Made by a program: the position numbers and the translations under genes | The notes under the pieces: model-generated | Told to the model about the DNA's origin: nothing | The model's database searches: none | Seen by the model: only the letters and a program-made list of their open reading frames with translations | Shown: in pieces, positions 50,476 through 61,000 of the stretch | How the letters are laid out: the number at the start of each line of letters is the position of its first letter | How positions within the stretch are numbered: position 1 is the stretch's first letter | Origin: Burkholderia plantarii | GTDB lineage: Bacteria; Pseudomonadota; Gammaproteobacteria; Burkholderiales; Burkholderiaceae | Reading direction: 5' to 3' | Length of the DNA stretch: 64,000 bases | Assembly (NCBI RefSeq): GCF_001411805.1 | Contig: NZ_CP007213.1 | Span: 496,001-560,000 of the forward strand

Positions 50476-51624
50476 TCAGTCCGGCTGGCGCGGCGTGCGG
50501 CGCAGCTCGTGGCCGATGAAGCTGGCGCACGCGCCGAACCAGCGCCGCACGAACCGCCGGCTGCCGGCCCACGAGCCGCGCACCAGCGCCCGCGAGCCGT
50601 GGCTGCCGGCCACGCGTGCGTAGCGCAGCAGATGCCGCGCGCGCGGCGACAGCGCGTCGAACCTGTGCTGCTCGATCGGCCGGCGATAGTCGCGGTCGCT
50701 CTGCACGCTTTCCTCGACGATGCGGCCGAGCAGGTTGCCGAGATTGAGCAGCCGCTGGTTGGCGATCGCGCCGCCGCCGCTCGCGCCGCGCCCGGCCTTG
50801 CGCACGCGCTCGGCCAGCCAGACGCCGGCGCGCGCGAGCCATGCGTAGGGCACCGGCCCGGGCTGGACGTAGTAGAGCGAGAGCATCGGCCGCGACGCGT
50901 CGGACCGGTTCGCGGTGCCGCGATGCAGCAGCCGGTGGTCGCGCAGCACGAAGCTGCCGGCGCGGTTGGTGAGCCGCCGCGGGCGGCGCGTGGCCGAGAT
51001 CTGGCGTGCCTCGTCGGCGGCGATGAAATACGGCTGCGTGTCGAATCGGCCGCCGCAGTGCGTGCCCGGCCAGATCTCGGTCGGCCCGTTGTGCTCGGTG
51101 ACGTCCACCAGCGGGATGTTCAGCGCGATGCTGAAGCGCGTGAAGTCCTGGTGCGCGCCCTGGAAGCCGGCGCCGGGCAGCGGCGTGTCGGAGGCGATCA
51201 GGTAGCAGACCGCGTCGGGGCCGATCAGCCGGTCGACGATCGCCATCACGCGCGGATCGTTGAACAGGCGCTCGTCGAACAGCGGCCCGTGCGACGGCAG
51301 GTGCATGTTCCAGCGGTTCAGGTCGTGATTGCCGCCCTTGGGCTTGAAGTCGTTGAGCACCGCGTCGTTGCGGTCGAGCAGCGCCTGGTCGGCGGCCACG
51401 CCGTGCAGGCCGAAGCGGCGCATCTTCGCGTCGAGCAGCGCCAGGTAGTGCTCGCGCAGCGTGTCGAGTTCGCCCGGGCTGAACGGGCTGCCGAACGTGC
51501 AATGGCCGTCGGCGATGAACCGGTCGAGCGCGGATGAATCGGAGTCCGTATTGTTGTCCGTGTGGTTCGTATCGGCGGACGTCGGGTTCGATGCCGCGTC
51601 GGCCCATCGCGCATGCATTTCCAT
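50476..51624 (-). CDS. PhyH-type Fe(II)/2-oxoglutarate dioxygenase
   Basis: 382 residues. The phytanoyl-CoA-dioxygenase fold shows the facial triad H-x-D in GAHQDFTRFS and the distal His in LRDHRLLHRGTANRS, with the 2-oxoglutarate-binding Arg in RSDASRPMLSLYYV. The last ~110 residues are Arg/Gly-rich and unusual. It is the first gene of the left arm; AAGGA precedes the ATG at 51624 by about 8 nt, and a lux box lies 77 nt upstream. It likely hydroxylates an amino acid, possibly to create the OH used by the carbamoyltransferase (inference). Confidence 0.85.
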   Translation of the reverse strand: MEMHARWADAASNPTSADTNHTDNNTDSDSSALDRFIADGHCTFGSPFSPGELDTLREHYLALLDAKMRRFGLHGVAADQALLDRNDAVLNDFKPKGGNHDLNRWNMHLPSHGPLFDERLFNDPRVMAIVDRLIGPDAVCYLIASDTPLPGAGFQGAHQDFTRFSIALNIPLVDVTEHNGPTEIWPGTHCGGRFDTQPYFIAADEARQISATRRPRRLTNRAGSFVLRDHRLLHRGTANRSDASRPMLSLYYVQPGPVPYAWLARAGVWLAERVRKAGRGASGGGAIANQRLLNLGNLLGRIVEESVQSDRDYRRPIEQHRFDALSPRARHLLRYARVAGSHGSRALVRGSWAGSRRFVRRWFGACASFIGHELRRTPRQPD

Positions 51625-51807
51625 GGTCGTTCATTCCTTGTCGGTCCGATCCGCGGATCGAGTACCGGACGAAGAGTGTCACGAGCGGGGCGCCGCGCGC
51701 ACCTCTAAAACTTGAGAGGTTGAACCGCGCGCCGCCGCTGTCCTACTCTGGAAGCCTTCCGCCGGCCTGCGGGCTTCGGCGTGTCGTCACTTCAAGGAGC
51801 GGACCCG
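51625..51807. promoter_or_regulatory. Divergent promoter region of the biosynthetic locus
   Basis: 183 nt between the first genes of both arms. Contains the lux box at 51701-51720. On the plus strand TACTCT (51744-51749) lies about 36 nt from the box centre. On the minus strand the near-mirror CACTCT (complement of 51673-51678) lies about 35 nt from the centre. This symmetric layout would let one LuxR dimer site drive both arms. Confidence 0.75.
51701..51720. promoter_or_regulatory. lux box (LuxR-type AHL regulator site)
   Basis: ACCTCT-N8-AGAGGT, a 20-bp dyad with perfect 6-nt arms plus inner AA/TT symmetry, containing the defining CT-N12-AG spacing of lux boxes. Placed centrally between the divergent biosynthetic arms, with the plus-strand -10 candidate at the distance expected for a box centred near -43. 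Confidence 0.85.
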
Positions 51808-53706
51808 ATGCCGGAGCGGAACCAGCGCGATACCGATCCGCCCCTGGCCTGGCCGGCGCGCGACGCCCGTCCGCCGCGCGGCGAGCCCGGGCCGCTGACC
51901 GTGGCCGGCTTCCTGCGCGGCCAGCTGCTGGAGGCATGGCGGCCGCTGAGCGGCGCGATCACCGGCCAGCTCGTGTTCGTGCTGGTGGCGATGGCCACCA
52001 CGCGCATGATCGGCAACGCGATGGAGGCGGCCAGCCACGGCGCCCAGTCGCTCGGCGCGCTGTGTACGCGCTTCGCGATGATCGCCGCGCTGTTGCTGCT
52101 CGGCATCTGCGTGCGCCGCTATGCCGATCGCGCGGTGATGGACCATATCCTCACGGTGTCGTGCGCGATCGTGCAGCAGGGCTACGAGCGCGCCGAGGAA
52201 AGCCGCAGCGAGGCCGGCGCGCTCGGCGGCCCGGCCGGCCAGGATCGCAGCGGCGCGACCGTGCGCAAGATCCTGCGCGCGCGGCAGAACTACGACGTGC
52301 TGGTGAGCAGCTGCTACTTCTCGCTGCTGCCCGCCGCGCTCGGCATCCCGTTCGCGATCGGCGTGACCGCGCTCGACAGCTGGCCCGGCGCGCTCGCGAT
52401 GCTGATCTGCCTGACGCCGATGCTGTTCGCCACCGCGCTGTTCGGCCGGCGCCACGTCACGCCGCTGCTGCGCGAATCGGCGCGGCTCGACAGCCGGCTC
52501 TCGGCCGAGCTGTCCGACGTGCTCGGCAATCACGCCACGGTGACGAGCTGGGACACGCATCACTACGAGACCGGCCGCCTGCAGCGCCTGAGCGAATGCT
52601 GGCGCGAGCGCACCGCGCCGGCGTGGGGCCGGCTGGTGGACAACGCGATGCTGCAGAACGCGCTGTCGGCCGTGACGCTGGTGGTGCCGCTCGCGGTGGT
52701 GGCCGCCGAGCTGCTGGCGCGCCACGGCAACATCGCGGCGGCCACCACGGTGGTGGGCGCCTCGTTCGTGCTGCGCAGCTCGCTCGGCACGTTCGGCAAG
52801 GCGGTGCGCGACGTCCATACCTCGCTGTCCGACCTGCACGAGTACGTCGATCTGCTGAACGTCTCGCAACCCGCCGTCGCGCAGCGCGAACTCTCGGCGT
52901 TCCGCGCCGCCGAGATGCGGATCCGCTTCGACGCGGTGGACTTCCATTACCCGGGACGCCGCGAGAGCGGGGTGCGCGCGCTCGACGTGGCGATCGAGCC
53001 GAACCAGACGGTCGGCGTGGTGGGCGGCTCCGGCAGCGGCAAGACCACCTTCCTGAAGCTGATTCTCGGCATCCATGTGGCGAGCGCGGGCCGCGTGACG
53101 GTGGACGGCCAGGACGTCGCGCAGATGCGGCGCGGCAGCCTGCGCCGGCACATCGCGCTGGTCGCGCAGGACACGCCGATGTTCCAGCGCACGCTGCTGG
53201 AGAACCTGACCTACGGCATCGGCCATGTGCGCCGCAAGACGATCGACGCCGTGGTGCGCGCGGTGGGGCTCGACGTGCTGGTCGCGTCGCTGCCCGACGG
53301 CTACGCGACGATGGTGGGCGAGCGCGGCGCGAGCCTGTCGGGCGGCGAGCGGCAGCGCGTGGCGATCGCGCGCGCGCTGCTGTCGAACCGCCGGCTGCTG
53401 ATCTTCGACGAGGCCACCGCGAACCTCGACATCGTCACCGAGGCGCGCGCGCAGGCGGCGATCGAGCGCTTCGCGGCCGGGCGCACCTGCATCATCGTCG
53501 CGCATCGGCTCTCGACGGTCCGGCATGCCGATCGCATCCTCGTGTTCAGCGAGGGCCGCATCGTCGCGGACGGCAGCCACGACGAGCTGGTGCGGCGCGG
53601 CGATCCGGCCTACCGGCGCCTGCTGGGCGAGCCGCACGGCGCGCCGCCGCGCGGGGCGCGCCCCGCGACGCCGCTTGAAGCGCCGCCCGCCGGCCGGCCC
53701 GGCTAG
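51808..53706 (+). CDS. ABC-type exporter (fused permease and ATPase)
   Basis: 632 residues. A six-helix transmembrane domain (about residues 45-330) is followed by a nucleotide-binding domain: Walker A GGSGSGKTTF at about residue 406, signature LSGGERQR at about 509, Walker B LLIFDEAT at about 530 and an H-loop His in IVAHRLSTV. It would act as a homodimeric exporter, with the product of this cluster as the natural candidate cargo. AAGGAGC lies 8 nt before the ATG at 51808. It is the first gene of the right arm, 88 nt after the lux box. Confidence 0.9.
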   Translation: MPERNQRDTDPPLAWPARDARPPRGEPGPLTVAGFLRGQLLEAWRPLSGAITGQLVFVLVAMATTRMIGNAMEAASHGAQSLGALCTRFAMIAALLLLGICVRRYADRAVMDHILTVSCAIVQQGYERAEESRSEAGALGGPAGQDRSGATVRKILRARQNYDVLVSSCYFSLLPAALGIPFAIGVTALDSWPGALAMLICLTPMLFATALFGRRHVTPLLRESARLDSRLSAELSDVLGNHATVTSWDTHHYETGRLQRLSECWRERTAPAWGRLVDNAMLQNALSAVTLVVPLAVVAAELLARHGNIAAATTVVGASFVLRSSLGTFGKAVRDVHTSLSDLHEYVDLLNVSQPAVAQRELSAFRAAEMRIRFDAVDFHYPGRRESGVRALDVAIEPNQTVGVVGGSGSGKTTFLKLILGIHVASAGRVTVDGQDVAQMRRGSLRRHIALVAQDTPMFQRTLLENLTYGIGHVRRKTIDAVVRAVGLDVLVASLPDGYATMVGERGASLSGGERQRVAIARALLSNRRLLIFDEATANLDIVTEARAQAAIERFAAGRTCIIVAHRLSTVRHADRILVFSEGRIVADGSHDELVRRGDPAYRRLLGEPHGAPPRGARPATPLEAPPAGRPG

Positions 53707-53780
53707 CCGGCGCGACTCCTTTCCCCGCGCGGCGCGACCGGCGCGCTCCCGACACTTCCCAGGCAACAGGAACCCACACC

Positions 53781-55094
53781 ATGCAGGTACAAGTCGAATC
53801 GCTGGAACCCACGCTGTTTCGCTACACGCGCCGCTATCCGGACGTGCCGCCGGAAGTGATCCTGAAGGAAGACCTGCTGCGGCTCGGCCTGCAGATCAAC
53901 CGCGACGCGCTCGCGCTGCTGCGCGGCTGCCGCACGCAGGCCTACTTCCTGTTCTCGTACAACATGTCGTCGGTCGACGCGCTCGGCGAGGACGTCAGCG
54001 CGCTCGCGCCCGAGGACATCTCGTTCTTCGGCGGCCCGCTGGCGCTCAGGCGCACCTCGGTGCGGGTGGTGCTGTCGGCGAAGTCGCCGTACCAGCTCTG
54101 CGAGGCGGACGGCAAGCTCGCGATCTGCGAGAACGGCGAGCTGCTGGCCGAGGTCGTGCTGCCGTCGAAGCCGCCGTACTACGGCAACCTGTTCGACGAC
54201 GGCACGCGCTACGAGCAGGTGGTGCCGCTGCTCTACAACCACTACGCGTTCGTGACGACGTTCCGCGTCTGCCATTACTGGGGCGACAAGGAAGAGTGCA
54301 AGTTCTGCGACATCAACGAGCACGTGCGCCAGTTGCGCCGGCAGTCGGGCGACCACGTGCTGGCCGAGCCGGTCAAGGAGCAGGACAAGGTGGTGGCGGC
54401 GATCCGCGCGATGTACGAGGAGAAGTCGCCCGAATTCCGGCTCGTGACGGTGCTGATGACGAGCGGCTCGATCCTGCGCAAGGTGCGCGGCGGCGCCGGC
54501 AACCCGACCGACTTCAACCTGCCCTACGTGGAGGGGATCCGCGCCGCGATCGGCAACCAGACGCCGATCGTGCTGATCACCGAATCGCAGCCGATCGAGC
54601 AGGTCAGGCGGCTGCACCGCGCCGGCGTGACGAGCCACAACGCGAACCTGGAGGTGTGGGACCGCGAGCTGTTCGAGGTGATCGCGCCGGGCAAGCAGAA
54701 GTACGTCGGCTACGACCGCTGGCTGCACAACCTCTACGACGCGGTGACGGTGATGGGCGAGGGCAACGTGAGCCCGAACATGGTGTCCGGCATCGAGATG
54801 GTCCAGCCGTGGGGCTTCAAGTCCGTGCCGGACGCGGTGGCGTCGGCGCGCGAGGGCTTCGAGACGCTGATGTCCCACGGGGTCGTGCCGCATCTCGACA
54901 CCTGGTGCATCGAGCCGGGCTCGCGGCTGGAAAACCATCCGCCGCCGCCGCTCGATTTCCTCGTGCAGGCCGACATCGCCTGGTACGAGACCTGGCGCAA
55001 GTACAACCTGCCGCCGTTCTCGGGCTACGGCCCGATGGGCGCGCCGGGCTGCGCGATCTACGGCAACAGCGCGTCGGTCGACATGGGGGGCTGA
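53781..55094 (+). CDS. Radical SAM protein with atypical cysteine spacing
   Basis: 437 residues. The 4Fe-4S-binding cysteines appear at residues 164, 173 and 176 in CHYWGDKEECKFCD, a C-x8-C-x2-C arrangement instead of C-x3-C-x2-C. TIM-barrel strands follow (LVTVLMTSGS, PIVLITESQP, VTSHNANLEVWD, VVPHLDTWCIEPGSR). The N-terminal ~130 residues are a separate domain. No C-terminal SPASM cysteine cluster is visible. Radical SAM enzymes in such loci do C-C, C-S or rearrangement chemistry on amino acids. It sits between the exporter and the NRPS and ends 4 nt before the NRPS start. Reaction unknown. Confidence 0.85.
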   Translation: MQVQVESLEPTLFRYTRRYPDVPPEVILKEDLLRLGLQINRDALALLRGCRTQAYFLFSYNMSSVDALGEDVSALAPEDISFFGGPLALRRTSVRVVLSAKSPYQLCEADGKLAICENGELLAEVVLPSKPPYYGNLFDDGTRYEQVVPLLYNHYAFVTTFRVCHYWGDKEECKFCDINEHVRQLRRQSGDHVLAEPVKEQDKVVAAIRAMYEEKSPEFRLVTVLMTSGSILRKVRGGAGNPTDFNLPYVEGIRAAIGNQTPIVLITESQPIEQVRRLHRAGVTSHNANLEVWDRELFEVIAPGKQKYVGYDRWLHNLYDAVTVMGEGNVSPNMVSGIEMVQPWGFKSVPDAVASAREGFETLMSHGVVPHLDTWCIEPGSRLENHPPPPLDFLVQADIAWYETWRKYNLPPFSGYGPMGAPGCAIYGNSASVDMGG

Positions 55095-55098
55095 TGCG

Positions 55099-58000
55099 AT
55101 GAACGGCAGCGCGACAGGTTCGATGCAGGCCGTGCCGGCACAGGCGGCGGCCGACCCCGACCGGGCGGCGCCGCGCCCGCCCGGCGATCCGCTCGCGACG
55201 AACGGCGCCGGCGCGCTGCTGGGCGCGATCGAGACGCAGGTGCTGCGCGCGCCGCAGGCGCTCGCGATCGCGGACATGGCGCGCGATTGGTCGTATGCGG
55301 CGCTGTGGGAGGCCGTCGAGCGGACGGCGGCGCGCCTGCGGGCGGCCGGGCTGCGGCCCGGCGACCGGGCGCTGTGCGTGGCCGGGCGCGGCGCGCCCAC
55401 GGTGGTCGCGCTGCTGGCGATCTGGCGCGTGGGCGGCGTCTACGTGCCGGTCAAGGACGATTACCCGGCCGCGCGCATCGAGGCGATCCGCGTGCAGTCC
55501 GGCGCCGTGCTGACGATCGGCTGCGAGCCGCGCGCCGCGCGTGACGCCGGCGGCGAGGCCGTGCCGGGCGAGATCGGCGTGACGGCCGGGGCCGCGCCGC
55601 CGCGCGAGCCCGCCGCCGGTCCGCCGTGCGAGCCCGCCGCCGGCGACGCGCTTGCCTACGTGATCTACACCTCGGGCTCGTCCGGCGCGCCGAAGGGCGT
55701 GATGGTCGGCCACGCCGCGCTGCGCAACGTGATCGACGACCATCTCCGCGCGTTCGCGCTGAGCCGCGCCGACCGCGTGCTGCAGTTCTCGTCGCCGGCC
55801 TTCGACGCGGCGCTGTTCCAGATCCTGATGCCGCTCTGTTGCGGCGCGGTGCTGGTGCTGGCCGACGAGGCGACGCTCGGCGACGTCGAGCGCCTGCTGG
55901 CGCGCGTCGAGCAGACCGGCGTGAGCGTGCTGTCGCTGCCGCCCGCGTATCTGGCGCGCTTCGAGCGCCGACCGCTGCCAGCCTGCGTGCGGCTGCTCAA
56001 TACCGGCGGCGACGCGCCGGTGGTGGCCGACGCGCGCCACTATGCCGGCTGCTGCGCTTACTTCAGCACCTACGGGCCGACCGAGGCCACCATCTGCTGC
56101 GCCCATCACCGCGTCGATCCACGGCGCGACTACGCCGGCGGCGTACCGCTCGGGCAGCCGGTGAACAACATGCGGCTGGCGGTGTTCGACGCGCAGCTGC
56201 GGCCGGTCGCGCCCGGCGAGATCGGCGAGCTGCTGGTGAGCGGCGTCGGGCTCGCGTTCGGTTACGTCGGCGAGCCGGAGAAGAGCGCGCGCGCGTTCGT
56301 CGAGCTGCCCGCTGACGACGATGGCGAGGGGCGCACCGTGCGCTGGTATCGCACCGGCGATCGGGTGCGCGAGCAGGACGGCGAGCTGTTCTTCGCCGGC
56401 CGCGCGGACCGGCAGGTCAAGATCAGCGGCTACCGGATCGAGCTGGCCGAGATCGAACGCGCGCTGGAACGGCATCCGGCCGTCGCGCGCAGCCTGGTGG
56501 AACGCATCGCCGGGCCGGACGGCCGCAACGCGACGCTGCATGCCTATCTGCAGGGCGAGCCCGGCGCGGGCGCCACGGCGGCCGTGCGCGCGAGCCTCGC
56601 CGCGTCGCTGCCCGCCTACATGATCCCGGCGACGCTGAGCTGGGTCGCGCGGTTTCCGCTGACGTCGAACGGCAAGATCGACACGAAGGCGCTCGCGGCG
56701 CTGCGCGGCGAGGCCGCGGCGCAGGAGCAGGATGGTTTCGAGGACGATTGCAAGGACGATTCATCCGCCGTCGGGATGACGCCGTTCCGCCGGCAACTCG
56801 CCGAGATCTGGCGGCGCGCGCTGACGCTGCCCGGGCGCGGCCCGCGCGGTCATTTCTTCGCGGCCGGCGGCGACAGCCTGATCGGCATGCGCGTGACGGC
56901 CGAGGTCGAGCGCCGGCTCGGCTGCGAGACGAGCGTGGCGGACTTGCTGCGCACGCCCGCGTTCGACGATTACGCCGCGCTGCTCGAAAGCCGGCCGCGC
57001 CGCGCGCCGCCGGCCGACGAGGCGGCTTCCGGGGCCGCCGACGACATCACCGGGGACACGCTCGACGCGACTCCCGGACCCGACGCGCCGTGGCCGCTGA
57101 CGCCCGCGCAGCGACGGCTCTGGATGCTCGGACAGATCGAGCCGGCGTCGAGCGCCTATCACCTCGCGCACGCGTTCGTGCTGCGCGGGACACTCGACAC
57201 GGCCCGGCTCGAACGGGCGCTGGACGCGGTCGTGCGACGTCATCCGGCGCTGCGCGTGGCGATCGTCGAGCATCACGGCATCGCCTGCCAGCAGCCGCGC
57301 GACGGCGCGATCGGCCTGCTGCCGCTGCGCGTGCCCGGGATCGAACGCGTGCGGCATGCGGAGATCACCGAGCACCACGACGCGGCGCTCGAAGCCGCGC
57401 GCGCCCTCGCCGACGCGCCGTTCGATCCGGCCCGGGGCCCGCTGCTGCGCATGGCCGTCGCGCGGCTCGATGCCGATCGCACGTTGCTGCTGTGCGTGGT
57501 CCATCACATCGTCTGCGACGGCACCTCGCTCGGCATCGTCCTCGACGATCTCGGCCAGGCCTATCGCGCGCCCGATGCCGCGCCGCCGCTGCCCGTCCAC
57601 GACTACCGGCGGCTGATCGCGCTACAGGCCGCGCGCCTGCAACGGCGGCTGCCGGCGCTGGCGCGCTTCTGGCAGCCGCGCGTCGCCGGCCTGCCCGAGC
57701 CGCTCGCGCTGCCCGCCGATTTTCCGCGCCCGGCCCGGCGCGGCAGCAGCGGCGAGGTGTTGCGCTTCGATCTCGACGCGGCGCTCGGCGAGCGCCTGGC
57801 GCGCGCGGCGGCCGGCCATGGCGTGAGCCGCTTCAGCTTCGTGCTGGCGGTGTTCAAGGTGCTGCTGCACCGCTATACCGAGCGCGACGACCTGGTGGTC
57901 GGCGTGCCCGTCACCGAGCGCCACGACGCGCGCTACGCGCAGGTGGTCGGCATGTTCGTGAATACCGTGATCGTGCGCACGCGCCTGACCGCGGCGCTGC

Positions 58001-61000
58001 CGTTTCGCGCGCTGCTGGCGCAGGTCGCCGACGAATCCGCGCAGGTCTACGCGCACGGCGACTATCCGTTCGAACTGCTGGTCGAGCAGTCCGACGCGGC
58101 GCGCGACCCGGCGCACGGCGCGCTGTTCAACGTGATGGCCGCGTGGCAGCGCGCCGACGATCTGCGCCTGACGCTGGACGGCGTCGAACTCGAGCGCCAC
58201 GTCCCGCTCGAGAGCGGCAGCAAGTTCGACCTCAGCATCGATTTCGTCGACGGCCCGCACGGGCTGGAAATCCTGCTCGAATACAGCGACGCGTTGTTCA
58301 CCGCGCAGCGCATCACGCGCCTGTTCGCGCACTGGTGCTGCCTGCTCGACGCGGCGCTGGCCGATCCGGACCTGCCGCTCGCGCGCCTGAACCTGCTGCC
58401 GCCGGACGAACGCGCGGACCTCGAACGGCGCTTCCAGGCGCCGCGCCTCGCCGGGCCGGCGCCGCTCGCCTTCGACGGTTTCGACGCGACGGTGCGCGCC
58501 GAGCCGCGGCGCGACGCGATCGTCCATCGCGGCCGGCACTGGAGCTACGCCGAGATCGACCGGCAGGTGAGCGCGCTGGCCGCCGTGATCGGCCGGCGTC
58601 TGGCCGGCGCGCCGAACCGGCTGGTCGGCATCCTGGTGGCGCGCTCGGAGCGCTTCTTCGTGAGCCTGCTGGCGATCTGGCGCGCCGGCCACGCGTACCT
58701 GCCGCTCGACGCACAGCATCCCGACGCGCGGCTGCGGCAGATCGTGGAGGCGAGCGGCTGCGTGCTGATCGTCGCCGACCGCGCGCTGGCCTCGCGCGCG
58801 CCGGCCGATCGGGCGCCGCTGCTGTGCTACGACGAGGCGGACCTGAATGGCGCGCTGCCTCCGCCCGCCGCGCCGGCGTTGCGGCCCGACCAGCTCGCCT
58901 ATTGCTATTTCACCTCCGGCTCGACCGGGCAGCCGAAGGGCGTGCTGGTCGAGCACGGCAACGTCGCGAACGCGATCCGGGTCTGGCGCCACGATTACGC
59001 GCTCGACCGGCCGCGCGTGCTGCAGCTCGCGGGCCATGCGTTCGACGTCGCGCTGGGCGACCTGTGCCGCTCGCTGCTGATCGGCGGCACGCTGGTGATC
59101 GCCGACGAGGTCGAGCGCGCGAGCCCGCCGGCGATTGCCGCGCTGCTGGAGGCCGAGCGGATCGACGTCTGCGAGATCACGCCGGCCGTGGCGCGCCTGC
59201 TGACGAGCCATTTCCAGGAACGCGCCGCGCCGGCCGGCCTGGGCCTGCTGGTGGTGGGCTCGGATGTCTGGACGCTCGACGAGTTCGCCGCGCTGCGCGG
59301 CCGGCTGGCGGTGGGCACGCGCCTGATCGGCAGCTACGGCACCACCGAGGCGACCGTCGATTCGACCTGCTACGAACCGGCCGCGTCCGATGCCGGAGCC
59401 GCGTCGCGGCAAGCCGGCGCCGGCGAGCGCGTGCCGCTGGGCCGGCCGATGAGCAACGTCGAGGTGCGGATCTGCGACCGGGCCGGCAACCTGATGCCGA
59501 TCGGCGTGCCGGGCGAGCTGTGCCTGGCCGGCCCGTCGGTGGCGCGCGGCTATCTCGGCTGGCCGTCGCCCGACGGCGAGCGCTTCGTCGCCGATCCGGC
59601 GCATCCCGGCGCGCGCGTGTTCCGCACCCGCGATCGGGCCGCATGGCGCGCCGACGGCGGCATCGCGTTCCTCGGCCGCGACGACGACCAGCTCAAGGTG
59701 CGCGGCTACCGGATCGATCGCGTCGAGATCGAGCAGGCGCTGCGCGCGGTGCCGGGCGTGGCGCAGGCGGTGGTGGCCGTGCATTCGGGCGCGGGCCGGC
59801 TGATGGCGTTCGTGACCGGCGCGGCGGCGCCGCGCGCCGAGGCGATCCGCGCCGCCGTGGCCGCGCACCTGCCGTTCTTCGCGGTGCCCGAGTCGATCAC
59901 GGTGCTGGCGCGCCTGCCGTTGAACGTCAACGGCAAGGTGGCGGTGAAGCAGCTGGAGGCGCTCGAATCGCACGCGCCGGCGGCTGGCGGCGGCGAGGCC
60001 GGCGCGCCGCTGCCGCCGCGCGAGGCGCTGCTCGCGCAGCTGTGGCGCGAGGTGTTGCGCGAGCCGGGCGCGATCGACGCGTCGAGTTCGTTCTTCGGGC
60101 TCGGCGGCGATTCGCTGCAGGCTGTCAGCCTGGTGATCGCCGCCGCGCGCGTCGACGCGCGGCTGACGCTGGCCGACATCTATCGCCAGCCGCGCCTGGC
60201 GGAAATGGCCGCCTGCCTGCAGCCGGGCCGCGCCGGCACGGCGGCGCCGCTGGTGGTGCCGCCGGTCGGCGAGGCGCTGCGGCGGAGCCTCGCGGCGCGG
60301 GCGGTCGATCTCTATCCGGCCACGCGGATGCAGGCCGCGATGCTCGACTGGTCGCGGCGCATTCCGGCCAGCTATCACAACCAGTCGAGCTGGCGGCTGC
60401 GCGCGCCGGGGCTCACGGCCGCCCTGGCGGGCGCGGCGGTGGCGGCGGTGGCGGCGCATTACCCGGCGCTGCGCACCGCCTTCGTGCGCGATCCCGACGA
60501 GCCGGGCGGCTATGCGCAGGTCGTGCTGGCGCCCGGGACGATGCCGCTCGTGATCGAGGATCTGGCGGCGCTCGACGGCGCCGCGCGGGAGGCGCGGCTG
60601 GCCGCCTGGCTGGCCGCCGATCGCGAGCGGCCGTTCATGGTCGGCGCGGCGCCCGGGCCGCTCGTGCCGATGAGCCGCGCCGCCGTGTTCGAGCTGGGCG
60701 GCGGCGAGGTCGAAGTGGCGTGGTCGCAGCATCATGCGCTCGACGACGGCTGGAGCCACCTGCAGATCGAGGCGCGCCTGCTCGCCTATGGCGCGCAGCT
60801 GCTGGCGCGCGGCGAGATCGCGCCCGAGCCGCCCGACACGAGCTATCGCGAGGTCGTGGCGCTGGAGCGCGAGCAGCTTGATTCGGCCGAACTGGTCGCG
60901 TTTTGGCGCGCGCGATGCGCGGGCTGGGCGCTCGACGACGAGGCTGGCGACGAGGACCACCCGGGGCTTTCCGGAACCGCCGCGCCGGCTCGGCCCGAGG

